In this document: in pieces, positions 33,997 through 45,211 of the stretch
Layout of the letters: the number at the start of each line of letters is the position of its first letter
How positions within the stretch are numbered: position 1 is the first letter of the stretch
Assembly (NCBI GenBank): GCA_023105745.1
Contig: JALGQZ010000007.1
Coordinates: 52,929,569-52,993,568 of the forward strand
Direction of reading: 5' to 3'
DNA length: 64,000 bases
Origin: Austropuccinia psidii
Lineage: Eukaryota; Basidiomycota; Pucciniomycetes; Pucciniales; Sphaerophragmiaceae
Notes under the pieces: generated by a model
The model's database searches: none
What the model was told of the DNA's origin: nothing
The model's input: only the letters and a program-made list of their open reading frames with translations
Program-made: the position numbers and the translations under genes

Positions 33997-35432
33997 TGTC
34001 AGCCTGTGACTCAAACCCAGCGCACAAGCATGACAGCCAAATGCCATAAAGCAATGGTATAGCCAAGATACCACCAAAACATAGAGCTAAGCCAAATAAG
34101 CTCAAAAGGGATCAAAATAAAGAGGAAGCTCACCCCTTTCCAAATATACAAGTCCCATCATCATAGGACAAGGAATAACAAAGTTATTCATTCTCAAAGT
34201 TGTTTCTGAGCATAAACCTTAATTTTTCACCCCGATCTGAAATACAGAGAAAGAGGCTTAACCCCATCAAATGGTTATTCAAAATGAAGCTCTAAGTCAG
34301 GGATACTTAATGGTACTAGCCAAACTGAGATAGCACCAAAATTACAGAAGTTATGACCAAAATAAGGTCAAATAAGGTGAAAAACATATTCACCTCTCAT
34401 CTAACTTCTACAGTTTTAGTTTGAGATACCTAAAGTGGGGTCATTTTGGGAAGAGCACAGTCAGGGCTATCTTATGGTACCACGTATTTTTCCATATCTC
34501 TTCTAGAACAAAAGGTATGGCGCAAACAAGCTCTATACAGTTTCTAAGAAAAACATATATATGTACAAAGAATTTTCTACATGGCATAACATTGCCATAT
34601 TTAATGATAGCCATATCAATTGAGGTACCATTGTGTAGAACACATCCGGGGCTACACAATGAACCGACTTTGAGCTTTATATCTCAAAAAACAAGAAATA
34701 TATGGCAGTTTTAAGGTAAAAAACCCACAGTTAGACCAATCCACTCTTACTGTGGGATATTCTCCCATAAGTATCATTATGAGGTGTCAAATAGATGAAG
34801 AAGCATGTTTATACTTCAACACCTCATAATTAATTCAATACTGGGGTCCCATACAGGTTCTGTACATCATTCTACATGTCATACACGTCAGAAGAGGGCT
34901 ATGTGGTCTCCAGATGAAACCTTTTACCCTGTATTGGTAATAAATACCCAGATGTGGTTTCAAAACCACATCTGAACCCAATGCGGAGCATAAACCCACT
35001 ATGAAAACCAAAAGCCACTATACTGAAGTGAAAAATGCTTCACTTCCCTTATGTGGATGGTCTAGAGGGCCATTCCACCCCATTTCAGGATAAAAGGGGG
35101 CCATTTCTCCACCCAAAAAGGTTTCCCCATCCTGCTCTTGAATTCCTAAATAGTACAACTGTCAAAAACAGTTATACTACCAAAAAATAATCAGGTTATA
35201 CTATAAACTTTAGTATTTCAGACTTTATTATTGTAACCCAGCAGGTAAAATTGCACCCAGGGCTTTTAACAGCGCTCACCACCACTATTTTATAATAGTA
35301 AAGCCCTTGTTATTCAATCTTAAAGTTTTTGTATCCATTATAGACTTCTTTTAATTGAATTTTACCATGTCAAAGTCATAGTTGAAGTCGTAAATAGCCT
35401 TATTACACCTTCATTATAGATTCAGCCTGGCA
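33997..35432 (+). mobile_element. Gyp-F 5' LTR
   Basis: TGTCAGCCTGTGACTC...TAGATTCAGCCTGGCA, 1436 bp, followed by the primer-binding site and gag, hence a 5' LTR and not a solo. The left flank ends ...CTTGTGC in the transposase gene. The open frame 34421-34714 is chance. Confidence 0.8.
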
Positions 35433-35447
35433 ATTTGGGGCCCTGGC
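35433..35447 (+). promoter_or_regulatory. Primer-binding site of Gyp-F
   Basis: ATTTGGGGCCCTGGC follows the LTR; compare TTTGGGGACCTGGCC in Gyp-B. Confidence 0.6.
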
Positions 35448-36116
35448 TGTGTTTTTTTGGATTTTTGCACCCTTTTTTATGCCAAAACTGAGTATTTACT
35501 TTCATTTTCTTAATTCTGACACCATTCTTTATTTTTTTGAGGCGTAAAAATTCTTTAAAAAATAATATAAAACATATCCTATATTTCTTTTTTGAGTGGT
35601 ATATGACCATATACCATTGTGTTTTTCCACTTTAATTGCCTTGTTGCATGGTTGATTACAATTTAATCACCACAAAACCTGCATTTTTTTCTTTGGCTTG
35701 TTTTACATATTAGAAAATTTTAAGCCATCAATACTGTCCTTTTTTAATTAAAAAAGAAACCTCTCTTACTGTATATCAACAGTATTAGAGGTGTGGCTGG
35801 GTATATTGATAATTTCAATTACCCTTTACATAGCCACTGTTAGATTACGCTTGTTGATTATAAGTTAATCTGTGAGATACTGGTATACAAAAAGTGTGCC
35901 AGAAATCCACAAGCTGTATTTTTTGACGTGTAATTGATAATTTCAATTTCACTTTCATAATACAAGGGTATAATATAGAAATATATTGCCCAGAACCCAT
36001 TCTTAGACATGCAAACAGCATTCTAAGAAGTCTTAACTGACAAATAAGCCCTATTTTTCCTGTTTGATTCACTGGAAGAAAAATTCATACCACTTGAAAC
36101 GCAGTCACAGGCCAAC
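35448..36116 (+). other. Gyp-F leader, no gene seen
   Basis: 669 bp of AT-rich sequence with no open frame in sense. It contains two related segments GGTATATTGATAATTTCAATT (35808-35828) and GTAATTGATAATTTCAATTT (35930-35949), an imperfect repeat about 120 bp apart. Confidence 0.5.
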
Positions 36117-36616
36117 ATGCCAGTGACACCCTCAAAACCAGAGGGAGGCAAGGGGAAAGGAAAGAGTCACAGTGAGGGCCTTATCACAGCTAAGAAGTGG
36201 GCACCAATTGCCACTCAGAGGAGTAGGAAACCACAAAACTCTGCATCAATACAAGGTAAACCAACCTTAATAACTTGTACAGGGAAGATTACAATCATTA
36301 ACCCAGTTGTAACCTCTAAAGGCAAATTCCCAAGAGCAGTAGACAACAAATTTTTGCAATGCACAGTCAAAGGTAAATACCCCAAGAGGATTAAGTTGTT
36401 TACTGATTTCAAACACTGATATTTCACCTGTACACTTCAGAAACCTTGGCATCCCAAGGAACCAGCAAGGGGACAGAGAAGGGTTGTGCAGAACCAGAAG
36501 ACCTGGAAGAGGACACCTTGGACACAGTTGTGGATGGAAAGACATTAGGGGAAATCATACCCACTCTGCCATTCACTTTCAAATCCAACAGAAGCCTCAA
36601 ACCAGAGGACTGGAAG
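36117..36616 (+). pseudogene. gag: Gyp-F Gag, N-terminal part
   Basis: ATG at 36117 opens a basic stretch (MPVTPSKPEGGKGKGKSHSE, then KKWAPIATQRSRKPQNSAS) that runs to 36419. After a shift the frame goes on to 36616 with an acidic segment (EDLEEDTLDTVVDGKTLGEI) and FTFKSNRSLKPEDWK. It ends inside the codons for DWK because Gyp-B inserted; the target duplication GGAAG is 36612-36616. The counterpart resumes at 47193. The first 100 residues are strongly basic, which suggests nucleic-acid binding (inference). Confidence 0.75.
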
Positions 36617-38599
36617 TGTAAGGTTTGACTATGAAACAATAAGTAGAAATTACCAATATTTTACTTATTGTGCTATGAATGTCCTTATGAATGAAGTAAA
36701 TAAGATAAAAATAATTATAATAATAAAGAATTATTATAATTATGGCGTAAAAATAATTATATTATTAAATAAATATAATAATATAATTTATATTATAAAG
36801 AAATAATATAATAAAATAAATATATTGATATAAGATAATTAATATATTTATAAGCACTTTATTATTGCTACCAACAAATAATAAAGGTGTGAACACTTGT
36901 TTTTTATTAATAAAAAACAGTTAATAACAATAATATTACTAATATTAAATTTATAAATTAATATAAATACTATTTATATTAATTATAGAATTTTTAAAGT
37001 AATAATAGAGAAAAAATTGTTATAATAAGAGAAAAAACCTAATTTTAAGGCTTAATATAATAATTTTGGATAATTTTACGCCTAGAAATGTAAATACAAC
37101 TTATTTAAATTGTAGTTACAATAAAATCTAAGAGAAATTACAAATCTTCTAGATTTTACGTGGAATTGATGTTTTTAAGAGAAATTTAAACAAAACAGTT
37201 AAATAATTGCAATAATCGCGTCTGAGATGGAGATTATTATAAGATTATCTTTGGTCTTTAATAATAGGAAAGTTTTATATATCAAGAAAAAAGTTATTAC
37301 CTTTTTATTCAATGATTTAATGTTTTGTAAGCATCTGAGGGGGAAATAGAGTAAAAAGAGCTCTATTTATATTAAATTCCTTCCTTCTAGAGTTCAACAG
37401 GCTTCTATTAGACGTGTACTGATCATATCCCTCGGAATTGATCAATATTTTAAGGTTTGGTGATGATTACATCATGATCAAACCATCTTATCTCATTATT
37501 ACGCCATTATTTAGAGTTATCACTATAACTCTACGTTTTGATGACATCAAGGCTTGGCAGAACCCCAAAATTTGGGGATTTTATTAGTTTCAATCATAAA
37601 CTAGCAGTATTCACCAATTGTATCACTCATATGACTGTTAAACTTAATTTAAGGTTACAGTGAGTGATCATAAATGATCAAATTAAGCTCAAACTTTGAT
37701 CCTAAATAGCTTTTAGGTTTCACATGCTACAGCAATTTAGAGAGTGAATTCTAACAGCTTGGCATAAGCTCATTATTCTTCCAAGAGAATTTTATTACAT
37801 CATCAAAACTCTATTTTTGATGTTTTTCCTTGTAACTCATCCTTTCTGTTGAAATCTAATATTTGAAACTTCAAACCATGATTTCAAGGGGTTATACCCT
37901 GAATTTTATAATAAACATTACTTCATTCTTCAAGGACAAACTATTAGAGTCCGACTGTCTACTTATTTTTAAGTTTGGACCACTTTCACAACAAAGTGGT
38001 CAACAACTCTATTGATTTTAATCAATAATGCCTTACAGGTTTTAAACTTGTTTATAGCTTTTGCAATGAAGTTCCCTTCTTTATTCCTACAGTAATTAAG
38101 TGATGACTTTATTTTTAGTTCATCACTCTATCATGCATATTTCAAAACATATTAGCTAAAATCCTTGAATATATGCATTGACCAAAAAAGTGCATATATT
38201 CAGCTTAACTCCTTAAGTATTTACTTTGGAGATTAGCTTCTTAATTGTTTTATGTGTGGACTTTCATGAAGAATCCAATGGTACTATTCATTTCACATGT
38301 TGTTACATTGGTATTTGAAATAAGTAAGGATTTATGTTTTTATAAGGTATTATTACATATAACTCATTAAATATTGACTTTACAGATATGCTATAAAAAT
38401 GGTATATGTGTATTTTACCATGGGGAATCCAATGGTATAATTTATTCCAAATGTTTATTCATTTGTTTTTAAGTTAAACCAAGTTTTATGCCTATTTATG
38501 GCATTTTTGTAGTTTTAAGACAATTAATTTTAATGTATAATTATTTTAAATGTTTCTTGTGACCTTTTTGGGTATGTGGTCATATCTCAAAGGTTCACA
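36617..38599 (-). mobile_element. Gyp-B 3' LTR
   Basis: On the plus strand TGTAAGGTTTGACTATG...CTCAAAGGTTCACA. It contains a TATA box in sense (AATATAAATAGAGCTC, about 37360-37375). The middle third is almost pure A/T with many ATTATAATA-like runs. Confidence 0.95.
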
Positions 38600-38619
38600 T
38601 TCCCTACCACCAAAAAAGA
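38600..38619 (-). promoter_or_regulatory. Polypurine tract of Gyp-B
   Basis: In sense AAAAAAGGTGGTAGGGAA immediately precedes the LTR start TGTGAACC. Confidence 0.7.
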
Positions 38620-38717
38620 TTGTACCACAATCTGATATATGTAACTAGGGTATCATCCACTGTCCTACCTCTTCAATAGACTTTGTTAGTCTTGAAGCTC
38701 AATAATGCTTAACTTTT

Positions 38718-40235
38718 CTATTCTTTAGGTTTCCTCTCATGTCTGAACCTTCTTAGTAGTTTGTCAGCATTTTTTATATCTTTCTCAAGTAGCCATTCAT
38801 CTTCTTGAGTTGAATTTCTATACCTTACAAGGTATTCTCTTTCTTTTTTGTTTCTTGTCCTTCTTTCTTTAAGGACTCTTACAATTTTATTTTCCTCTCC
38901 TTCTTCCAAGGGGGGAATTTCAAGTGGGGGTTTATTTCTTAATAAAAATAACTCCTTGTCACTTGAGCTGTAAGGTTTTATCAGACTTACAGGAAAAGTT
39001 GGGTGTTTGTTCATTAATTCACCTGTGAGTTCCAATTCCAAAGCATTGGCTCCATGAAGTGCCTTTATCATAAATGGTCCTGCAAAGGAATCTTTCAATT
39101 TCTTTGGACCTTTTATGTTATTGAAATTAAGGGTTGATACTAGGACCAAGTCCCCTATTTTGAAGTCATGTGGTTAATGACTTTTATCCCATCTCTCTTT
39201 TGCATATTTGAAAGAATCTTGCATACATCTGTTTGCATGGTGTCTTGATTTGTCAAGCATTATCTTAAAACTGCTTGCTGTTGGATGTATATCAACTAAG
39301 TGCTTTTTGAGGGTATCATAAGGAAGTCTTTGATTCCAACCTTTTTCTAGCATTGCTGGTGTTTTGCCAGTAGAAGAATGGATTGATGTTTTATATGCCA
39401 GTTCAAGAGCTGGTATTAGTGTACACCAATCATGGGTAAAGCCATCAGAATCTTTGAGTTCTAGTCCATAATCACAGAATCTTCTGATCATGTCCTCCAA
39501 GTTTTGTATCATTTTTTCTGCTAAACCATCAGTTTGAGGATTATAAGCTGTTGAGAATGATAACTTTGTCCCAAATAAGTTATGGAGATTTGTCCATAAT
39601 GCTGAAGTGAACTTTGGGTCTCTGTCACTTATAATATTCTGGAATATGCCTGTATGGCTAATGACTTTTTTCCATATCATTATGGCTGTGTCCATAGCTG
39701 TGTCATCTTTTTGACATGGTAGGAACATGGGAGTTTTGCTATACCTGTCAGCTAGTACTAGGCATGCATTATAGCTTCTGTCTCCTCTTGGAGGTAATTC
39801 TGTTATCCAATCCATATGGACTATTTCCCAAAGGGATTTTAGTTCTTGGATTTGGATCATCATTCCAAATTTCTTTCCTGTGGCTCTGTTGGCTTTTTGA
39901 AATCTGTCACAGGTTTGGCAGTATTTTGCAATATCTTTCTTCCAATTTGGCAACCAAGAGCAGGTTTTCACCCTTTCTAGTGTTTTGTCTTCTGAAAGAT
40001 TTCCAGCTGCAACACTATCATGACACTCATGTAAAATAGTGTTTATCATGGTTCTATCTGTTAAGGCCATATCACATGTGTGTTTTTTTCTATGGTAAAG
40101 GATTCCATCAAGGAGGTAGAATCTTCCTTCATCATATGCCTTTTTCCATGTTTCATCTAATTTGTATGAAAGTGATGGATCTTTGCAGTCTTTTATTAGA
40201 AGTTGGCTTAAGATATGGCAATTCTTGTCTATCTT
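38718..40235 (-). pseudogene. pol: Gyp-B integrase and chromodomain
   Basis: One frame with a stop at 39174-39176. Zinc-binding part HECHDSVAAGNLSEDKT...YCQTCDRF: the second His is Asn and the last Cys is Phe. The catalytic core is intact at motif level: VHMDWITELPP (Asp), NIISDRDPKFTSALW (Asp), YNPQTDGLAEKMIQNLED (Glu). Next comes VGDLVLVSTLNFNNIKG... with PFMIKALHG (the GPF/Y region). The C-terminus at 38718-38890 is a chromodomain: RNKKEREYLVRYRNSTQEDE, then WLLEKDIKNADKLLRRF. Chromodomains recognise modified histone H3 and direct insertion into heterochromatin, which fits the nested habit seen here. The product ends at 38718 with RHERKPKE. The stop in KSH-stop replaces Lys. Confidence 0.85.
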
Positions 40236-40930
40236 CTAGCTTTCTTTAGCTTGGTTAAAGAATTCTGTGCCAATGTCTGTAAGGAATATTCCTTCTATAT
40301 GGTGCTCTTCCTGTGGTACCCATGCTGGATTGTCAGGGGTATTTGCTAGTGCCCATATGCTAACACCATCTGCATTTTTATGAATATTACCAGATTTATG
40401 AACAATAGGGATATTTCCTCTATATTCTTGGATAGCAATTTGCCATCTCAGCATGTGTCTATTTGGAGTGTTCATATTTAATAGAGATTTTACAGCATTA
40501 CAATCTGTAATCATATGAAAGACTGTTCCATCCAAGTAATAAAGTAATTTTTCTAAAGCCAACACTAAGCAGAGGCATTCCATTTGGCTTGCTCCATATC
40601 TTGCTTCTGTTGGCTTTATCTGTCTTGAAATAAAACAAATTGGTCCTTCCACTGGTTTATCATTGATAATTTGTGTTTGGTGTAGTGCAGCACCTAGTCC
40701 TTCTCCACAAGAAGAAATGTAAAGTTTGAAAGGTAGTTTCCAATCTAACATTAGAAAAAATGGGGAATTTGTTAAGTAATTTTTCAATTCTTCATATGCC
40801 TTGACACTTTCTTCTGTCATTTCATAGACTGTTTGTTGATCACATAGTTTATACAAGAATTTGGCAATTTTTGCAAAGTCCTTTATATGCTGTCTATAGT
40901 AACCAGAAAATCCTAGAAATGATTGCATTT
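40236..40930 (-). pseudogene. pol: Gyp-B RT C-terminus and RNase H
   Basis: Open frame starting [20 protein letters not shown] (RT thumb/connection) into RNase [11 protein letters not shown] stands where Gyp-E has IYIDASGNG, so the first catalytic Asp is gone. Glu in [14 protein letters not shown] and Asp in [12 protein letters not shown] are kept; NADGVSIW corresponds to NADGLSRW. It shifts from the upstream frame in a run of eight A (sense, near 40926-40933), where two bases seem lost. It ends at a stop at 40236-40238 and continues in frame as the integrase. Confidence 0.85.
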
Positions 40931-43464
40931 TTTTTGGTTTGAGGCATTGGTTTAAGTAATACTTCTGCTGCTTTATTCTTGTCTATGCCTAGACTAAGTC
41001 CAGATACAACATGTCTTAGTTCTTTTACTTCATTGTATGCAAAATGACACTTTTTCAAGGAAATTTTCATATTCACTTGCACTATTTTTTGTAGTACCCT
41101 TTCTAGTCTTGTAAGGTGATTTTCCCAAGTTTCTGAGCAAACTATGATATCATCAATATTGATAATTAACCATCCTTCTGATAATTCTTCAGGAAATATG
41201 GTATTCTTCATTCTTTGATAATGGGAAGGTGCATTTTTTATGCCAAATGGCATTCTTAAGTATTCAAAAATCCCACAGTGGACTATTATCCTCAGTAGCT
41301 TCTTGGCATTGTCTGTTAAGACATTTTGATGGAAACCCTTTAAGGCATCCATGGCTGTAATGAACTTAGCTTGTGACAATTGTGTCAATGTCTCATGGAT
41401 TCTGGGTATTGGATATCTGTCTGGAATGGTATAGGTGTTCAGGGCTCTGAAGTCTCCTACCATTCTTGATTTTCCATTATGCCAAGCTATAATGACAGGT
41501 GTAGTGACCTCTACCTGTTCATTATGTCCTACTTTTCTTAATACTCCAAGGTCCATTAATTCTTTAATGTGTGCCTCCAAGGCTTCTCTAGTCCTTGGAC
41601 TAGCTGGGTAAGCAGGTCTCCTTAGTAAGGGTGGGTAAGGCTTTTCCACATTAAGGATTATATCTACCTCATGCCCAATTATGGAACCTGGTGGCTCTTT
41701 GTCAGTTGCAAAGGCATTTTTGTACTTAAATAAGAGGTAAATCAATTTTTCTTTCAAATTTTCTGTTAATTCTTGATTGAATTCTGCCTCTTTGAGCTGT
41801 TCAGATATAAAAAGTTCCTTTTCTGGACTTTTCTCTTCATTCTTATTAACTGTGATTTGTTTTTTGTTATTTAAGAAGCCAAACGTTTGCCTTTTGTTGT
41901 CTCCTATGGTAAAATATCTATCTTTTTGGTTGGAGATATCTATACCATAAATTGATAAGTAGTCATTTCCAAGTATGAAGTGATTACTAGTACAGTTGTC
42001 CATCACTACAAACTCTACTTTAATTCTGACACATTGTGAGGGGTGAGGAAAAATTAGTGTTAAATAAATTATTCCAAGGGGCTTCATGCTCTCACTTGCA
42101 CTGCTAAATTTGACACCTTGTATTGGCATAAGTTTTTCTTGCCAATCTGGGACAATTGTTTTTAAATAACTTTTACCAACACAGGTACAATATGCTCCTG
42201 TATCCAATTTCACTTTTGCTTCTTGGTTATCAACCATAACAATACTTATACTTGATTTTCCAGCTGTATATCCCATTCCTCTTGCAGGTTTGGTTCTATA
42301 CATTTTGGCATCTTTTATATTTGTCAGGTTTGTGTCAGATGTTCCAACTTGTGGTAAGTTTGAGTTGACATCTAGTAATTCATAAATGATATCAATATTA
42401 TTAATTTGTGCATTAATTATATTAATTTCATCACTTTCAGAGCTTTCTGACTCTTCTGTTCGTTTTTCAGAGTCAGATTCCTCCTCTTTGTCATTGTGGT
42501 TTTCTGCCTCCACAATTTCATTAATCTTTGCCTTTTTGAGGCAGTTATTGGCTAAGTGTCCAATACCTCCACATTTATGGCATTTTCTTTGCTCATTATT
42601 GTTGGATATATTGGCCTTGAAAGTTTCTTTTGATTTATCTTTTTTGATAAATGGCTTACTTGGACTTTTAATGTCCAATTTCTTCCAAGTCCTGCCAATT
42701 TTTTTTCTTGTCACTATGTCCTCTAGTGCATTGATATAATCTTCTGTGGAGCATGGTTCTATACACCTGCCTCTCAGGGAATGTTCTAGCTCTCCTCCAC
42801 CTTTCTTAAGTATTTTCATGTGCACCATCTTTTGTGACATTTCTGGGTACAATGCATTGAGTCTTTCAACTTGTTTTAAGAACCAAGTTAAAGGTTTTTC
42901 TTTATCTGGGTCAAAGAAAGAATTTTCAAATGCATTCTCTATCTTGTACCTCCAGGCATCATTAGCCCACTTGGTGATTATTTCTTGTTTCCACCAAGAC
43001 CAGGTATTTTTGCCATTTGTTTGTCTTATGCCATAATACCATCTTTTTGCAGATTTTTCAAACAGTTAATGTAATCTTGCAGTAATTAATTCATCTGGTA
43101 TGGCATAATCTTCTTGTAGCATGTCAATTGTCTTGATAAATGACATGTGATCATATTCACCTTCTCCTGTGAATTTTGGCCATTCTTTTAATTGAGGTGC
43201 TTCCTTCATTAAGATTTGGTTATTGTCTTGGTGACTTAAGTCTGTTATAAATGGATTTGTCAATTCCTCTTTTGGTTTAACTGGGCTTCTTATGTGAGAA
43301 AATGGGGTTGATAACTTTGGCATATTTGAGTTAGCCTCATTAATTTTATCCATTTTTTCAGTAATAAGCCTTATTTCACTTTGAATTTCATCTTTCAGAT
43401 GCATTCTTGCTTCATCACTCTTTTCCACATTGTCCAAAAGTAATTTTTTGTGTGATGAAGTCAT
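40894..43464 (-). pseudogene. gag-pol: Gyp-B Gag core-protease-RT, long frame
   Basis: One frame from 43464 to 40894 with a single stop (43066-43068, ARLH-stop-LFEKS). It holds the Gag core (KLKEW-like QLKEWPKFTGEGEYDHMSF, WSWWKQEIITKWANDAWR) and an intact zinc knuckle CHKCGGIGHLANNC at 42541-42582. An acidic tail is followed by the retropepsin with LDTGAYCTCVGKSYL (about 42165-42210) and ILGNDYL. RT follows: [48 protein letters not shown], and the catalytic box NIDDII (Tyr to Asn; both Asp kept, about 41150-41165). Gag and Pol share one frame, so no programmed shift is needed between them. The 652-residue section from 42852 is open. Confidence 0.9.
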
Positions 43465-43469
43465 TTTTC

Positions 43470-44490
43470 AAATTTTTCTACAGAAATGCTTAATTTGTTT
43501 AGTTTTTCTGTAAGATTATCAATACTCACGTCATAATTGATTGTCAAAGTTTTTTATTTGATATCACTTATTTATTTATACAACTCTTGTTGTCCTTGTA
43601 TTAATTTCTGAGTATTATCAATCAATACTTTTGGTTTATTATTTTCAATCATAAATTTTCTGTTATCAATTTCTTTTTCATTTTGTACAACAAGTTTTGT
43701 TAAAGATGATAAGCTATTATTTATTTCTTGGAAAGATAATAAACTATTTTCAATGTCTTTAAGAGGTAAAATACTATTTTTAAGCTCTGTTAAAGTATTT
43801 ACAACATCAGGAAACAAGGTTATTTTTTTGGGAAATGGGGTTGTCTCATTCTTTGCTCCTCTTTGTCTTTGAATTCCATCAAGGTTCTGGCCATGTTGAA
43901 TACATTGTCCATGGCATCCTTTTGGATTTTTGGAATCCTGTAGCTTGGGGAATATGGCTTTCTTCAATTCTTTTTATTTTTCTTCTTCCCTTCTTGGGGA
44001 CACGGGTTGGCTTGGGGCTTCTTCCTTGGTTACCTCCTTCTTTTTCGCATGGTACTCCTTGATCTTTTTGATTTAAGGTTTCGATGGTAGTGGATTCCAT
44101 CCATTGGAGTATCTCACTATTTCCTCCTCTTTGAGGAACTTTTTCAGGATGTGCCAGGAGTTAATCACTCCTTGTTGGATTTGTGGCAACATTTCCCAAT
44201 CCTTGTCTTTGTACACTGTGTAGTACTGTTTGTACTGGCTCATTTAAATGTCTATTTGAGCCCCCTGAATGTGATTTGTACCTGTTTGAGTCACTCATTC
44301 TTAGTTCTAACTCTGGTTCAGATATTATGGGCATTTCTGGGACTTGCCTTTGGGATAAGGCACTTCCTTGTGTGGATTCTGTTCCACTGGGGATATTGCC
44401 CTTCCTTTTCCCTTTTGAAGAATCAATTTTACCTCTGAGTCCAGCTCCATCTGATTGGATGGAGTATTGGGATCCTCTTCTGGTAGTCAT
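43470..44490 (-). pseudogene. gag: Gyp-B Gag, N-terminal part
   Basis: ATG at 44490 gives MTTRRGSQYSIQSDGAG. The frame runs to a TAA at 44161-44163 (NPTRSD-stop-LLAHPEKVPQ), goes on to about 43960, shifts to the frame 43967-43572 (MKKAIFPKLQDSKNPKGCHG) and returns near 43470. Two stops lie at about 43572 and 43555. The middle is a repetitive Leu/Ile/Asn-rich coiled-coil-like stretch (ILPLKDIENSLLSFQEINNS). The segment order equals Gyp-A and Gyp-E. Translation start is taken from the conserved M-x-T-R-x-G start of the three families. Confidence 0.8.
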
Positions 44491-44567
44491 GATTTAAAAA
44501 AATGAGAAAATAAGAGGATTTCAGAACAGGAATTCTTCTTATGGAAATTTATGAATGAGGTACTCAC

Positions 44568-44993
44568 CTTCAGAGTCCTGAATTGTGGGTCCTGGAAAGT
44601 CTAATTTCTTAGCTTTCTTTTTCTTGGTGACAATTGGTGTTGGAGAACTTGGGCAAGTTTCTTCCACAAATCTTTCAACAGTGGCTTGGTTGTCCTCTGT
44701 TGGATTGTCTTCAAACACTAAAAAAGACAAATAAATATAAGTCTTTTTTATAAAAAGTGTTATTTTTGGTAAGATATGGCAATTTTCCATGTAAAAATTG
44801 CTTTTATATCTTTAAAAAGTGAAAGTAATTAGAGAAATGAAATAAAAATAACTTTTTTATTGGTTTTTAATATTTTTTTTATATTTTTATGTTTTTATTT
44901 TTAAAGAATAAGATAAGAATGGATATGATTCTTTTTAAAATTAATTTAAAATATAAAATTATTTTTAATTTATAAAATATCTTTTTTACTTAC
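44568..44993 (-). other. Candidate leader intron and exon of Gyp-B
   Basis: In sense, GACTCTA/GTAAGT (donor, GT at 44993-44992) and TTTGTCTTTTTAG (acceptor, ending 44718) bound a 276-nt candidate intron. The next segment, 44717-44568, begins TG TTT GAA GAC and ends GAAG/GTGAGT, a second good donor. Joining the two exons puts A next to TG and makes an ATG. The 50-codon frame behind it is open. Its acceptor and its relation to the Gag ATG at 44490 are unclear. Confidence 0.35.
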
Positions 44994-45196
44994 TAGAGTC
45001 ACTCAAAGAAAGTTCTTGCAAGTCTAAGGATGTGAAAAACCACGTGTAAGACAGTACAATTGCTTTCCAAATGCCTCAATAGTATTTAGAATCAATAAAT
45101 ATAAAATTATTATGTAGTTTTATGATTATGATTATAATTTATTATTATATAAACCCAATTGGAATCCTTTTCAAGGTCTTTTAGAGTAAATATGAT

Positions 45197-45211
45197 GGCC
45201 AGGTCCCCAAA
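45197..45211 (-). promoter_or_regulatory. Primer-binding site of Gyp-B
   Basis: TTTGGGGACCTGGCC follows the sense LTR end CCTTACA. Confidence 0.65.

Noticed and set aside
34421..34714. 97-codon plus-strand frame that could be a small gene
   Set aside because: It lies wholly in the Gyp-F 5' LTR and its reverse-complement homologue at 31667-33104 does not keep the frame.
33997..35432. First taken for a second solo Gyp-F LTR
   Set aside because: It is followed by a primer-binding site, leader and gag, so it is the 5' LTR of Gyp-F.
42386..43036. Two plus-strand frames of about 100 codons opposite Gyp-B gag
   Set aside because: They are antisense shadows of the Gag zinc-knuckle and core region; composition follows the sense codons.
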